From positions 8,060,001-8,124,000 of the forward strand of contig NC_084924.1 in assembly GCF_958298935.1 (NCBI RefSeq): DNA of 64,000 nucleotides, in the 5' to 3' direction. The DNA is from Phragmites australis. Lineage: Eukaryota > Streptophyta > Magnoliopsida > Poales > Poaceae. The notes below the pieces were generated by a model. The model did not search any database, was not told the origin of the DNA, and saw only the letters and a program-made list of their open reading frames with translations. The translations under genes were made by a program, and so were the position numbers. Below are positions 24,480 through 35,174 of the stretch, one piece after another (position 1 is the first letter of the stretch; every line of letters begins with the position of its first letter).

Positions 24480-24837
24480 TATATAGCAAATTTAGGTGAG
24501 ATTTTAACGCTTAAAACGACCGCTCAATTTTAACAGGTTAAAATTTTAGTTTAACCTTAAATCAAATACTACTTTATTTATCCTGATTCATGACTAGCTT
24601 TATCGTAACCAAATTTTAATTTCGCTTCTTAGAATTGAGAACCAAATAGCCCTAAATATTTGAGATAGCCGCGGATGACGACAGCGGAACCAACGAACTC
24701 GAACGCCGCGCACAGCCACCAGACGACCCCGGTACGCCGCCGAGCACAGAGCAAGCGTCGGTGTGGCCTGTGTTTCCGAGCACTTCGCCACGTCTTTTCG
24801 TTGCTCGGGCGCTACGCCTCTTCGGGAAGAAGCGGTG
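24480..24837. other. Intergenic, no supported gene
   Basis: AT-rich to about 24660, GC-rich after it. No family recognised. Confidence 0.4.
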
Positions 24838-25746
24838 TTTGGGTCTCCTAGGTTCTTTTTCGCCTCTTTTTCCAGGCCTCAAGCGGCTCGTTGTGCATGT
24901 ACACTCAACAGCTGTACTCGAGCAACGCTGTGCTATCCATCCAATAAAAACAGGCAGCTGCGCCTTGCATCTCGAGCAGAGAACTCATGCCGAGAATTAC
25001 GGCTACTGACTTCCTGCCGTGCTTTGCATGCTGCTATAGTGTGCTGCAGCAAAGCTTCCAGCTTGACCTCAACTTGTTTTCCCTGTTGCCCGCTGCGATG
25101 ATCATCAATGCCCTTTGACTAGTTACTCTATTTGACTAGTTTCTTGAAGCAAATACTACATTTGACTTGTTATTGATGATCCTGTATCCCTGTTGTTGTT
25201 AGGATGTTCGGTGTATGAGTGATCAATAGGTAAGCCTGTTGAAAACAGTAACAACGAAGCAAAATTCTTTAGGAAAATGTCTTGCATGCTATCCGAGCAA
25301 CAGTCATCAGAAGTTATCAGGACCAAGGGTAGAGGCAATAGGTAGTAGCTTTCTTTCTTTCTCCATTGCTACTCAGATGTCTCTTGAATCCTTGGACCTC
25401 TTTGTGATCCCTTTTCGCAGGGTGAGCATCAGAAGTGATCAGTAGGTAGTAGCTTTCTTTCTTTCTCCATTGCTACTCAGATGTCTTTTGAATCCTTGGA
25501 CCTCTTTGTGATCCCTTTTCGCAGGGTGAGAATCTGGGCAGGACACAATCCGGGCCCCCTATTTTGGCAACAAGGCTAGTTCCATGTAAGCGCTTCACTC
25601 TCGCTTGCATTTCCCCTGCTCTCTTTCTCTCAAGCTTCACTGCTTCAGTGTGTACCAAGTTGTTTTTTTTTTAATCATTGGGCGGTCTAAAAACTTCAAA
25701 GGACCTCTGTGCCCCTGAGCGTGCAAAGCTTGTGTCATTTTTGCAT
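24838..25746 (+). repeat. Duplicated 3' flank of the hydrolase gene, copy 2
   Basis: Blocks at 24838-25103 and 25701-25746 match 10601-10962 in order and orientation (see copy 1). Between them lies about 600 bp absent from copy 1. No hydrolase exon is recognisable upstream of 24838, so this would be a remnant of a second copy of the gene's end, about 0.4 kb from the EPFL gene. Confidence 0.65.
25341..25548 (+). repeat. Tandem duplication, two units of 104 bp
   Basis: GGTAGTAGCTTTCTTTCTTT starts at 25341 and again at 25445. The units are nearly identical to the end of GCAGGGTGAG, so the duplication is recent. Confidence 0.85.
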
Positions 25747-25915
25747 TGCTATCTCTGCGCCAGCTCCTCAGCCTATTGCTGCCGCGGTGCCGCCTCTCTC
25801 CCCTCCAACTTTCGCGCTCGCTGCTGCCGAAGCAATGGCGGAAGTCCTTATGGTCTCGGAATTCAGATGCATTCAATGACCTGATCCGTAGTACACTGCT
25901 GTACATAACCTCCTG

Positions 25916-25951
25916 CCCCCCCCCCCCCCCCCCCCCCTCTCTCTCTCTCTC
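25916..25951 (+). repeat. Poly-C run followed by (CT)n
   Basis: About 22 C followed by seven CT units, roughly 160 bp before the EPFL start codon. It may lie in its promoter or 5' UTR. Confidence 0.9.
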
Positions 25952-26110
25952 ATATTGATTCCCAACACTACAGCTACAAGGAACCCCTGCTCATGCGACC
26001 AGTGAGCATGTTGGTGCTGTAGCATCCTCTGGTATAAGTAGGCATCCTCCTAGCTACTGTTGCCAACCTCATTCAGTGACTAGGCAGGCGACGTTCAATC
26101 AAGCTCTCTC

Positions 26111-26381
26111 ATGGAACTTCTGCTTTGCTCCTCGTCCCTGCTTCTCCTGCTGCTGCTATCCTCTCAAGGCCTGCAATCCACCGAAGGTAAATTCTTTTGC
26201 CTGCCTAAACCTAGCTGCCCGTCCCCCCCGATTTCTCTGCCTTCTTCTTGAGCCTTGCTTGATTCGTAGATACTTGATGCAAGTATGCCACTTTCTTGCA
26301 GGTAGAGCGCTGCATTACCAGTTCAAGGATCCTCCAAAGGTAAGTGCGTCTTCTCTTGCTGGCCATGCTTGGTTTCATATT

Positions 26382-26447
<66 letters not shown>

Positions 26448-26759
26448 CGGTACACATGTGAACCAATTGCTTGTGCTGTTGTGCAATGTCAAGTACAGAT
26501 TGGTAAGGGCGTGTCAATGGCGGAGGCGCTGATCGGGTCGAGGCCACCGCGGTGCGAGGACAAGTGCGCGCCGTGCGGCCGGTGCGAGGCGGTGCAGGTG
26601 CCGGTGGCGCCGCGGGTCGACAGCAGGGGCGAAGCCGAGGCCGGGCGCGCCCGCCTGTTCAGAGCCGCAGGTGACAGGACCGTCGACGAGAGCTACACCG
26701 ACTACAAGCCCCTGAACTGGAAGTGCCGGTGCGCGGACCGGCGAGCCCTGGATCCGTGA
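26111..26759 (+). CDS. EPIDERMAL PATTERNING FACTOR-like secreted cysteine-rich peptide, three exons
   Basis: EPF/EPFL peptides are secreted signals read by ERECTA-family receptor kinases, often with TMM; they control stomatal spacing and organ growth. Exons 26111-26186, 26302-26339 and 26499-26759 join to a 124-aa precursor. A leucine-rich signal peptide covers residues 1 to about 22. A short pro-region with HYQFKDPPK follows, then the mature domain IGSRPPRCEDKCAPCGRCEA with Cys57, 61, 64 and 67. A loop of about 46 residues leads to DYKPLNWKCRC with Cys114 and 116, then a short basic tail. Six cysteines and the IGSRPP and YKPLxWKCxC signatures place it with the EPFL1/2/4-6 type rather than the eight-cysteine EPF1/2 type. 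The exact member is uncertain. The frame is also open across the introns, which gives a misleading 227-aa ORF; GT-AG sites and family layout support splicing. Confidence 0.88.
26382..26445 (+). repeat. (CT)32 microsatellite in EPFL intron 2
   Basis: An uninterrupted CT run lies between exons 2 and 3 of the EPFL gene. It is likely length-polymorphic. Confidence 0.95.
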
Positions 26760-26780
26760 TCCGGAGCTGCTGAGCCCATG

Positions 26781-26851
26781 GGATCCGCATCCACTCACGA
26801 ATTATTGTAGTGTCTCTGACTTTGTCGAAGCAAATCAGAGGATGCGGATCC
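26781..26851 (+). repeat. Inverted repeat in the EPFL 3' UTR region
   Basis: GGATCCGCATCC (26781-26792) and its exact complement GGATGCGGATCC (26840-26851) can form a 12-bp stem with a 47-nt loop, 22 nt after the stop codon. Flanking GGAGCT/AGCTCC could extend it with a bulge. Confidence 0.75.
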
Positions 26852-26859
26852 GAGCTCCA

Positions 26860-28780
26860 TGATACATACTAGGATATTGTTACTGCGTACTTGCAGATGC
26901 TTGATGATCCATGATCAAGATGGTTTGTTTGGAAATGTCTCATCACTAGCTAGGCTTTGGTAGGCATATAGGAAGATGCTTTGGTCACCGTCGGGTGGAA
27001 CAGTGGACCCTTTGCACGATGGGCATTCGAATTTTGAACCTAATGAAAAATTGGGGCAAAGTTGATTACGTTACACTATTTTCGAACAGTTGTGCAAATA
27101 TACCACTAGAATTCATCCTTTGCTAAAATGCAATATTTTGTTCTCACGTTTTTTAGGCTACTAAAACATACCATTTCGTCCATTTTTTTATGATATATGT
27201 ATGATATATTGATATGTGGACTATATAATTGATTTTTTCAATTGAATGCCCTTGAATTGAATGGGGTCCGCCCCTGTGGTGGTCGATCACCGGAAGACTT
27301 GCTTCTAATTACTCCGTGTAAGCCTATGATTAACCTGTGGTGTAATTAAGAGAGTGGTGTCCTGTTTGCATCAGTAGTGTGGCATTACCATTTCGATTTT
27401 CCATGCAGCGAAAGAGTTCTTCACTAATCTGATGCTTGTACAGAGGCCGGAAACTTTCCGTTATCTAAAAAAAATCTAATCTGATACTTGGCAGCTTGAG
27501 TGACTTCTCTTAACAAAAGATCGATGGTCCATGCAGGATGCAGAAAATGTCCAATGTTGGTTAACTATTTACGTGCATTACGACGTTTAATTTGTAGAGT
27601 AGTAGCAAGTAGCCAAGTAGTAACCACTGTAGGTCAGGATTCAGAAACGGATAATTTTGCATTACCTGCTATTTGTTTTTCAAGAAGATCGATAGGATCA
27701 TATAAAGAAATAAAAAAAGGTCTGAAAAGGAGAAATAGTAAGACAAAACACTTTTCGACCTTGGAGTTATGCGCATCATTGCTAGCGCGTCGTTTTCTCT
27801 TGAAGAACTTGTACCGTAAGCATTTGATACACTGGGTTCAGGACATGTCCTCCGGGAATCGGCCGGCTTCGCAAGTCAGTCACAAACAATGATAAAAAGA
27901 TACAGCGACCTCGTTGCATATAAGACTGTACAATGCTCTAGACGGCTTCAATTCCATGGATGAAAGACTGTCCATTGCACATTACACTTGCCATTCCTGA
28001 ACTCTCCTCCTGGTCTTTTTCTTAGTGTTTTTTTTTGTGAAGAGCAAGTGAAGATTATTCACCGAAACCCAGTTATGCCTGTGCATTAGACTTGGCGATT
28101 TGTGCTGCTAATTTCATTAGTCACACTGATAGTCAGAAATTGCGAAGTGCTAACAAAACGAGGCACATATTTGAAGCTCAGATCTAGCATTGAGAATTTG
28201 TGAGTAGTCTGTACTGACCTTCACCAAAACTAGCCATATGAGTCTGAACTCTAAACTAGGCATCCAAGTTTTGCATGTCTGTCTTGAGAAAAGGCCAGTG
28301 CATTCAACTCAGAACCTATCACTTGGACTCATGGAGATGAATCTTTGCCTGCCCACCTGGGCACAAGAAGACGGCAGTGCTGAGCCTCCTGTAAATTCTC
28401 ACTCGAGTCAAAGCGAGCCCTCAGTTCCTAGCGAGAGGTCATGTCACGTCCCAGCCCTCCTCCGTCCCTCGGCATTGAAGCGTCTGTCTCTTTTGCCCCC
28501 TCTTCGCTTCACTTTTCACAAGGAGAGCATTCGGCAACCATTGCTCAAGATGAGCAGCAGCAGTGAAACACAACAATCATGAGAGGTGTTGCTTCCAAGT
28601 TACCAGCAGGCAACTGTGTGCAGACATGCAGCCAAATACATGGCTACGAGCACAAGACCATTTTCAACCGGCTAAAATTCAAAATTGGATAACATTCACG
28701 ACCGTATTTGTCAAAATAGAAAATATATCGTCGTATTTATAATTTTAGCATTCGTATTCAGCACCTTATTTATCAAAACC
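26860..28780. other. Intergenic, no supported gene
   Basis: Open frames at 27500-27892 and 28238-28582 on + carry no recognisable domain, signal peptide or splice context. I treat them as chance. Confidence 0.45.
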
Positions 28781-28799
28781 TGACTTTTGGTACATCATA

Positions 28800-29030
28800 C
28801 ACCGAAAAAACACGGGTCCGACCATATTCTGCACACGAGATGCCGAATATGACACTGTAGCTCATATTTGTCACCTCATATGCCAAAAATTCAGATGTAT
28901 TCGGCATATGAGTTGCCGAATATGACACTATAGTCTATTTTGGGCCCCTCATATACAAAAATCAAGTGTATTCGACACATGAGATGCCGAATGCAACATG
29001 TAGAGATCCCACCATAAAATAACAGTATCA
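28800..29030. repeat. Short interspersed motif CATATGAGATGCCGAATA, several copies
   Basis: CACGAGATGCCGAATATGAC, CATATGAGTTGCCGAATATGAC and CACATGAGATGCCGAATGC recur about every 60-70 bp, with inverse forms such as TATTCGGCATATG. The pattern resembles subterminal repeats of a DNA transposon, but no terminus was identified. Confidence 0.45.
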
Positions 29031-29171
29031 AAATGCCCGTAGTCGGTACATGCCATATTTGGCACATAAGATGCCAGCGAAAGCTCTTAGGCTTAGTAGG
29101 GTAGTGTACAGATATCTAATTTCGCTTTTGACATCTCAGGAGCCATTTAAATTGGTCTAGCATTTTTATTA

Positions 29172-29851
29172 GAGTGAATTGCATAAAACTATGAGTATGG
29201 TGTCATTTATAACATAAAACTATAAGTATTGTGTCTAGTAACACAAAATCCAATTTTAATTAGATTCACTTAAAAAATAGTCTTACATTTCTCAAAAATC
29301 CTAGAATTTTTTTACATGTTACATAATCTATGTGCAACCCATTTTAATTGGATTCACTCAAAAAGATTGTGTAGAATTTAAACTAAAATTCTCCAAAAAG
29401 ACTACTTTTATAACTCATAGCCATTGTAATGACCTCAAATAAAATCCAAAAAATATAGAAAAATACACTAATGTTCTTCTTATATGATGGACTAATTTCT
29501 AAAATTATTTCCAGCCCTAGGTTATATGGTAAAAAATAAGTTTCTTTCTAATTTTCTAAGTATATAAATGGAGCATATAAATTAAGCATTACAAATAAAC
29601 TTACTTTTTCACCATATAACCTAGGGCTGTAAATATTTTTAGAAATTAGTCCATCATATAAGAAGAATATTAGTTAATTTTTACATATTTTTGGATTTTA
29701 TTTGAGTTCCTAACAATTATTAGGATTTATAAAAATAGCCTTTAAAAAAAATTAGTTTAAATTCTACATAGGCTCTGTAGTTTTGTACAATTCACTCTTG
29801 TAGTTTTGTATTACAAATAACACAATACTTATAGTTTTATGCAATTCACTC
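29172..29851. mobile_element. Mutator-type foldback MITE, 680 bp
   Basis: The termini GAGTGAATTGCATAAAACTA and its complement TAGTTTTATGCAATTCACTC are followed inward by further complementary blocks to near the centre; for example CCCTAGGTTATATGG pairs with CCATATAACCTAGGG. Perfect 9-bp target duplications TTTTTATTA flank it (29163-29171 and 29852-29860), as expected of Mutator-type insertion. No ORF. Confidence 0.85.
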
Positions 29852-30535
29852 TTTTTATTATTGGGGCTCCCTATTTATATACCTTTGAATATTCATGGTA
29901 TTTAAGTGTGCAAAATCAAAGTGGAGGATCCAATTAAATATTTTACGAGACTACTTAATCATTTTAAAAGATACCATGTCATTTTGAAGTCACATAAGCA
30001 CCATATCATAATGTTGAACAATGCTAAGTGTGTATTTGACATCAAATAAGAGTTGCAAGGGTTTACTAAAAAAACAAGCTGTAGGTTTTTTTTATAAACC
30101 TCTAAAGTTACATGTGCGTTTTTATAATTTTCCTTTTTTAGTAGGAATGTGTACATGCAAGCTAATTATCTAGGTAGTAACATATCTATGATAGGTATAA
30201 CAAATTCACCACCAACATTTTGTTCACGCAGCATTTCAACTTTATTGTCAAAATTTACAAATCAGGTGCATGCGCCTACTTACGAATTCATTTATACACT
30301 ATTTACAAGAGATCGTCGATTATATTTGTCTCGTAGAGCAGTGGGCAGCCTTCTCCCCTGTTGTTTTTATATGCCTCTGGAAACGGCCGTGTATTTCCGA
30401 ACTAATCATGCATTTGCAGAGATGAAAGAGTGAAATAATAAAAGACCAGGAGAGTAATCTCAAATGGTCTGCTGGGCTCCAGAGAAGATGGGCTTTCTGC
30501 ACCTGCCTCGCCCACGTGGGCTTACCACGATCCTA

Positions 30536-30680
30536 GAGTTTTTTATATATTTTTTTTAAGTAAAAATTTAAATAAATAGATTCCCGGCAGAGGTATTTGC
30601 AAAACTAGGCGCCTGTAGCCCTCTTAGGGGGCTGCACCTCTCTGAGAGGGTGGTAGGCCTAACCACCCCCTCAGAGGGCG
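30536..30680 (+). repeat. Left terminal inverted repeat of the MULE
   Basis: It matches the complement of 36340-36487 through ATAAATAGATT, GTATTTGCAAAACTAGGCGC, GAGAGGGTGGTAGGCCTAAC. Inward of 30680 it breaks into GGGGCGGGTA/GGGGCGGTAAGAGG modules. Confidence 0.85.
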
Positions 30681-30815
30681 GGTACGGCCTGCCCGCCTGG
30701 CCCGACGCCTTACCGCCTCCTGAGGGGGCGGGTAGAGGTCCTTATCGCCCTCTCAGGGGGCGGTAAGAGGCCTCCCCGCCCACCGCGCCGCGCTGCCCAC
30801 CCGGCCGTCCTCTCC

Positions 30816-30823
30816 TATAAAAA
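30816..30823 (+). promoter_or_regulatory. TATA box of the MULE transposase transcript
   Basis: TATAAAAA lies just inside the left TIR, followed by a purine-rich leader (GAGAGGAGAAGAGAGG). A GTAAGTC donor at about 30970 is answered by a TTTCCAG acceptor ending at 31290, two bases before the transposase ATG. The transcript therefore probably has a 5' UTR intron. Confidence 0.6.
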
Positions 30824-31292
30824 GGCCGAAAAATGGCCAAAAATTCATAAAAATCCGAAAAAAGGAAAAATTGAGAAGAGAGAGGAGAAGAGAGGAGAGG
30901 AGAGGGGAGGGATAGAGGTCGGTGAAGCCCTGCTGCATTTGGGTCGCGGATTTGAAGAAAAATTTCGGGTAAGTCTTTTTTTCCTTTTTATTGTTGTTAA
31001 TTAGTGCAGTAGTAATATATGATATATGTTCTAGACATTTATGACCTAGGGTTTAGAAAATTGTTAAATTTATTTAGAAAATGGTACGATAGCAGTTTAA
31101 TATAGAATATTATTTTTAGTATATTATTTGTAGTATATTATTTTTAGTATATTATTTGTACCTGTAGACGTAGGAGGCAACAGTAGATGATAATTTGCGA
31201 ACCTAGGGTAGCATTTAGAAATTATTTTATCCGATAATCAGAAATATAGTTTATTGTCTTAACATGGGTTATGTTTGCGGGTGTTTCCAGGG

Positions 31293-33904
31293 ATGACAGA
31301 TAAATTAATTTTTCAGATATATTATGGTGATGATGAAATTAGGTACGGTCCTAACGGTATAGATCTGTCTGAATTTTGTCATGTCATGAAGGGGCTTAGT
31401 AAAGCTAATGAGAGGATCATTGTGGGTGTGTGCAAATGGCTCATGCGGTTTTTCCAATTGGATCCACAGCAATATGAGCTGAAGTTGAAAACTGTCCTGA
31501 GCCGTGCTAGTCATGGATACTTTGGTGAGCTTGTTCCCATGGAAGCCACATCAACTTGGAGGTAGTATGTAGATATATGCTATGAACGTGGCCTGCCGCT
31601 TATTTTGTTAGCTGAGGCGTACCTGAAAGATCAAAATGAGGTGAACTCTGCAGAAGCAGTAACAAGACCAAGTGAGACAGTGGAAGATGAGTCAGAGGCG
31701 GCTAATGTAGGGTCCAGGGAGGAAGTTGGTGATGTTCCAGAGCTGCAACCGATGGGTGTAGCTGATGAAGGGGAGCACATCCCTAGCATCATTGAAGATA
31801 TGGATTCAGAGGATGAAGAGTTGGAGGAAGGCCTTGCCGATGGGAATTCGTCTGATGAGGAGGGTAATGCTCCAGTTCCTGCAGAGTGGCGGGATCATGA
31901 ATTTTCGAAGTTGGTGGTTAGCGAGGTTGATCGGACACCGTGGCAGTACCATGAGAATGAGGTGTCATAGGGTGCTATGTACTCTACAAAAGAGGCAGTT
32001 ATTGATGCAGTGAAATTCTGGTCGTTGTCTCTTCGTAGGTAATTCAAGGTTGTTAAATCAAGTAAAAGAGAGTACAATGTGAAGTGTTTGGTGCCTCAGT
32101 GCCCTTAGCGGGTGCACGCATTCAGAGGGAAATAGTTAGACTACTAGCAATGCTCAATAGTTAAGGAACATAATTGTCACATTGAGGAAATAGAGTTCGT
32201 CCACCGGAACCTGTCTTCTGCTTTCATTGCAAATGTTATGTACGGAGAGATTGTGGACAACCTAAGGTATGAGCCACGATCAATAATCCGTGCTATTGAG
32301 CAAAGGTTCCAGTACACAATAAACTATGCGAAGGCATGGAGGGCGAAACAAAAGGCTATTGAGATGAGGTTCGGTACATATGAAGATTCATATCACAATC
32401 TACCTCGTCAATTAGCCACAATTTGTGCAAGAAATACAGGCAGCTACTATGATATCAAGCATTACCCCTCTACTGATGTGGAGTATAGCGGAAAAAGAGT
32501 GTTGCAGCGTGCTTTCTTTACATTCGCTGCAACTATCAAAGCATTTAGATATTGCCGACCCATCATATGCCTAGATGAAACATTCCTGACTGGAAAGTAC
32601 AAAGGGTAGATTTTGTCTGCAATAGGGGTCGACGGTAACAACCAAGTCCTGCTACTAGGGTTTGCTTTCGTGGAGAGTGAGAACAGGGACAGCTGGTATT
32701 GGTTCCTAGAGCGGGTTAAACATGCAATTGTTCTTGACCGACCAGATATGTGTCTCATTCATAATAGACATGCAGGATTGTTGCAGGCTTTGCTGGATAT
32801 GCAACATGATAGCGTGCGACGGGGTGTAGCAGCACAGTGGCCCGATCTCAAAAGCAGGTGGTGCATGCGCCATATGGGTGCGAACTTCTACATACAGTTT
32901 AAAAATAAAGAGTTAATGAAGCTCTTCAAGAAGTTGTGCAGTCAGAACCAGCAACGTAAGTTCAATGCATTGTGGGCAAGACTTGATGAACTGACTCTAA
33001 AATAAACTGCAGAGGCTGCACCTAACGGTGATAAACTAATAGCTCTCGGTCCTCTCCCAACCGATACTCCGCAGATTGTAAGGAGATCAGGCTCATCTAT
33101 TAGGAGCTTCTCACAGTGGATACACAATGAGCCAAATGAAAAATGGGCTCTGTTGTACGACAGTGGTGGTGCAAGGTATGGAGTAATGACTACAAATCTT
33201 GTAGAGGTTTATAACTGGGTCATGCGAGGAATGAGGTCCCTACCACTAGTTGGAATTGTAGAAGGCATTTTGCATGGGACCTGTAAGTACTTTATTGATC
33301 GGTATGCAGCTGCTAAGGTTGTAATAGAGGACAATCGTATGCTTTACAGACAGATGCTATATGAGTATATGGAGAAGGCTAATAAGAAGGCCCACATGCA
33401 TCGCGCAAATCAAGAGGGCACTGCAGAGCATATGTTTAATGTCCTGTGTCGGGATAAGGGTCGGAGGGGGGTAGACGTGAGCGGCATGTTCAAGAGTGTG
33501 TGCTAAGGAGTGGGACATGCATATGTAGTTGTCAGAATCCACAATTACTCCACAAACCTTGTACACACGTCATAGCTGCGTGTGCGGAGCATCATATGCT
33601 TCCCAGGCAATATGTGTCAAAGTATTTTATGAAAGATCAAATACTCAACACCTGGAACCAGGAGCTGTATAGTTACGGCATTGTTGACACTTTTACAAGT
33701 AACCCAGGGCTTGCAAGAATATATGTGCCTGATTTGGGAAAGATGAAGAACGCACCGGGCCGAAGACAAACTCGTCGGATTCGCAACGATATGGATGAAT
33801 CCGAGGCTGGCCCTAGGATTAAGTGATGCAATCAGTGCAATGAAGTAGGTCACACTTACAAATATTGTCCCAAAAATGCATACGGTGATGCACCTGTTGT
33901 CTAG
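31293..33904 (+). pseudogene. MuDR/MURA-type transposase with SWIM and CCHC zinc fingers, decayed
   Basis: One frame runs from ATG 31293 to about 33500, then shifts. The N-terminal part is acidic (about 31600-31960). The MULE transposase core starts near 32480: RPIICLDETFLTGKYKG, AIGVDGNNQVLLLGFAFVE, then CLIHNRHAGLLQALLD, RWCMRHMGANF and MTTNLVEVYNWVMRG. The usual second catalytic Asp (SDRH in relatives) reads HNRH here. After a frameshift near 33500 comes the SWIM finger (CICSCQ then HKPCTHVIAAC) and a CCHC knuckle CNQCNEVGHTYKYC. In-frame stops lie at 31563, 31968, 32040, 32106, 32133, 32145, 32607, 33003 and 33824. It would catalyse cut-and-paste transposition if intact; it is not functional. 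Confidence 0.85.
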
Positions 33905-34051
33905 GTGAGTTTTATGTGCGTTGTGCTTGTTTTGTACCATTTTAATATTCGTTAATTTTGCATATAGTGATATAGTTAATTTGCATTCAAAGTATATTGT
34001 TACTGTATTTATTTAACAATGTATTAATGTACATGTCTTTCAAATGCAGAT

Positions 34052-35141
34052 ATGGCTGGCCCTGTGACCCCCGAGCTTTTAGACCCTGCCGTGGACAAGA
34101 AGCATCGCAGCTTCTTATCTGCCGAGCACCAGACGGAGCTAGGAGTGTTTCGACCACGGGGCCCTGGAGAGCTGCTGACGATAGACGAGCGATGGAAGCA
34201 CAGGTACTTCAAAAATTTGATACGAAATTGCCATATCATTGCTGTTGTTCCATATTATTGATATACTGCAACACTTATAGGTTGGCAGCGGCCGGACTCC
34301 TACCGCTTTGCCGGTTGGTCGAGGCCCGATCGACGGAGAACCCCGAGGTTGCGGCCCGTCGTTTCTACTTCGATCGGTCGCTGATAGCAGCACTGGTCGA
34401 CCGTTGGAGGCCGGAGACACATACATTCCACCTCCCGTGATGCGAGATGACCCCGACCCTGCAGGACGTCGCCTACCTCTTAGGCCTTCCTTGCGCGGGA
34501 GCTGCGGTTGGGGTCATCGATATGCATGCTGACTGGATGAACGACATGCATCAGCGCTTTGGCCCGGTGGAGCGAAAGGTGGACGCACCCCCCTACGTGC
34601 CTGAGTTCTTATCCGATGCACGAGGGCCAACGAAGAAGTGGATCCTACAGTTTCAGGTATGGTAACATACAACCTATCGAATACTAATATAGTATGTCGT
34701 AATGATCCTTTCTGACACCAGTCATATGTGCAGCCGACGTACATACACCTACGCGCCAACGCATACGCGGTCTCAAGGCATTTGGAGGCCTTCCTGCTTT
34801 GGTTGTTTGGGTGGGTAATGTTCACTAGTGGCCAAGGCCACCTGGTTACCAGGACACTTGTGCTGTACGCCCGGTCGATAGCGGACGCTGATGCGGAGGA
34901 CGTACCGCAGTTCAACTGGGCATCCGCTGTTCTTGCTGCGACGTATCGGGCGCTCTGCGACGCATGCACGAAGAAGGAGCCACTAGCCACTTTCGTCGGG
35001 TGTCCACTTCTTCTGCAGCTGTGGTCGTACAAGCATTTCTCCATAGGCAGGCCGGTGGTGGACCGCTCCCCGTACCCAGAGGAATGGTATGGCGAGCCGG
35101 ACGAGGATGCGCCTACTATGACCTCGATGTGGTGTCGTTGA
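34052..35141 (+). pseudogene. Plant mobile domain (PMD / MAIN-like) gene inside the MULE
   Basis: PMD proteins occur in plant transposons and in the host MAIN/MAIL silencing proteins; their biochemical role is unclear. Exons are 34052-34203, 34281-34656 and 34734-35141, with GT-AG junctions in compatible phase. They read MAGPVTPELLDPAVDKKH, then LAAAGLLPLCRLVEAR, FDRSLIAALVDRWRPETHTF, the signature EMTPTLQDVAYLLGLPCAG, and after intron 2 PTYIHLRANAYAVSRHLEAF, FNWASAVLAATYRALCDAC and GCPLLLQLWSYKHFSIGRP. One TGA at 34438-34440, just before EMTPTLQDV, interrupts it. The frame ends at TGA 35139-35141 after TSMWCR. It is far better preserved than the transposase upstream. A later exon could have been missed. 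Confidence 0.78.
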
Positions 35142-35174
35142 AGCATTGCTCATTTCTCATATCTCTCGAGTGCA

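Noticed and set aside
27500..27892. 130-aa + ORF downstream of the EPFL gene
   Set aside because: No recognisable motif, AT-rich context, no splice or promoter support.
34514..35146. 210-aa minus-strand ORF
   Set aside because: Shadow of the PMD gene, which shows family motifs and splice sites on +.
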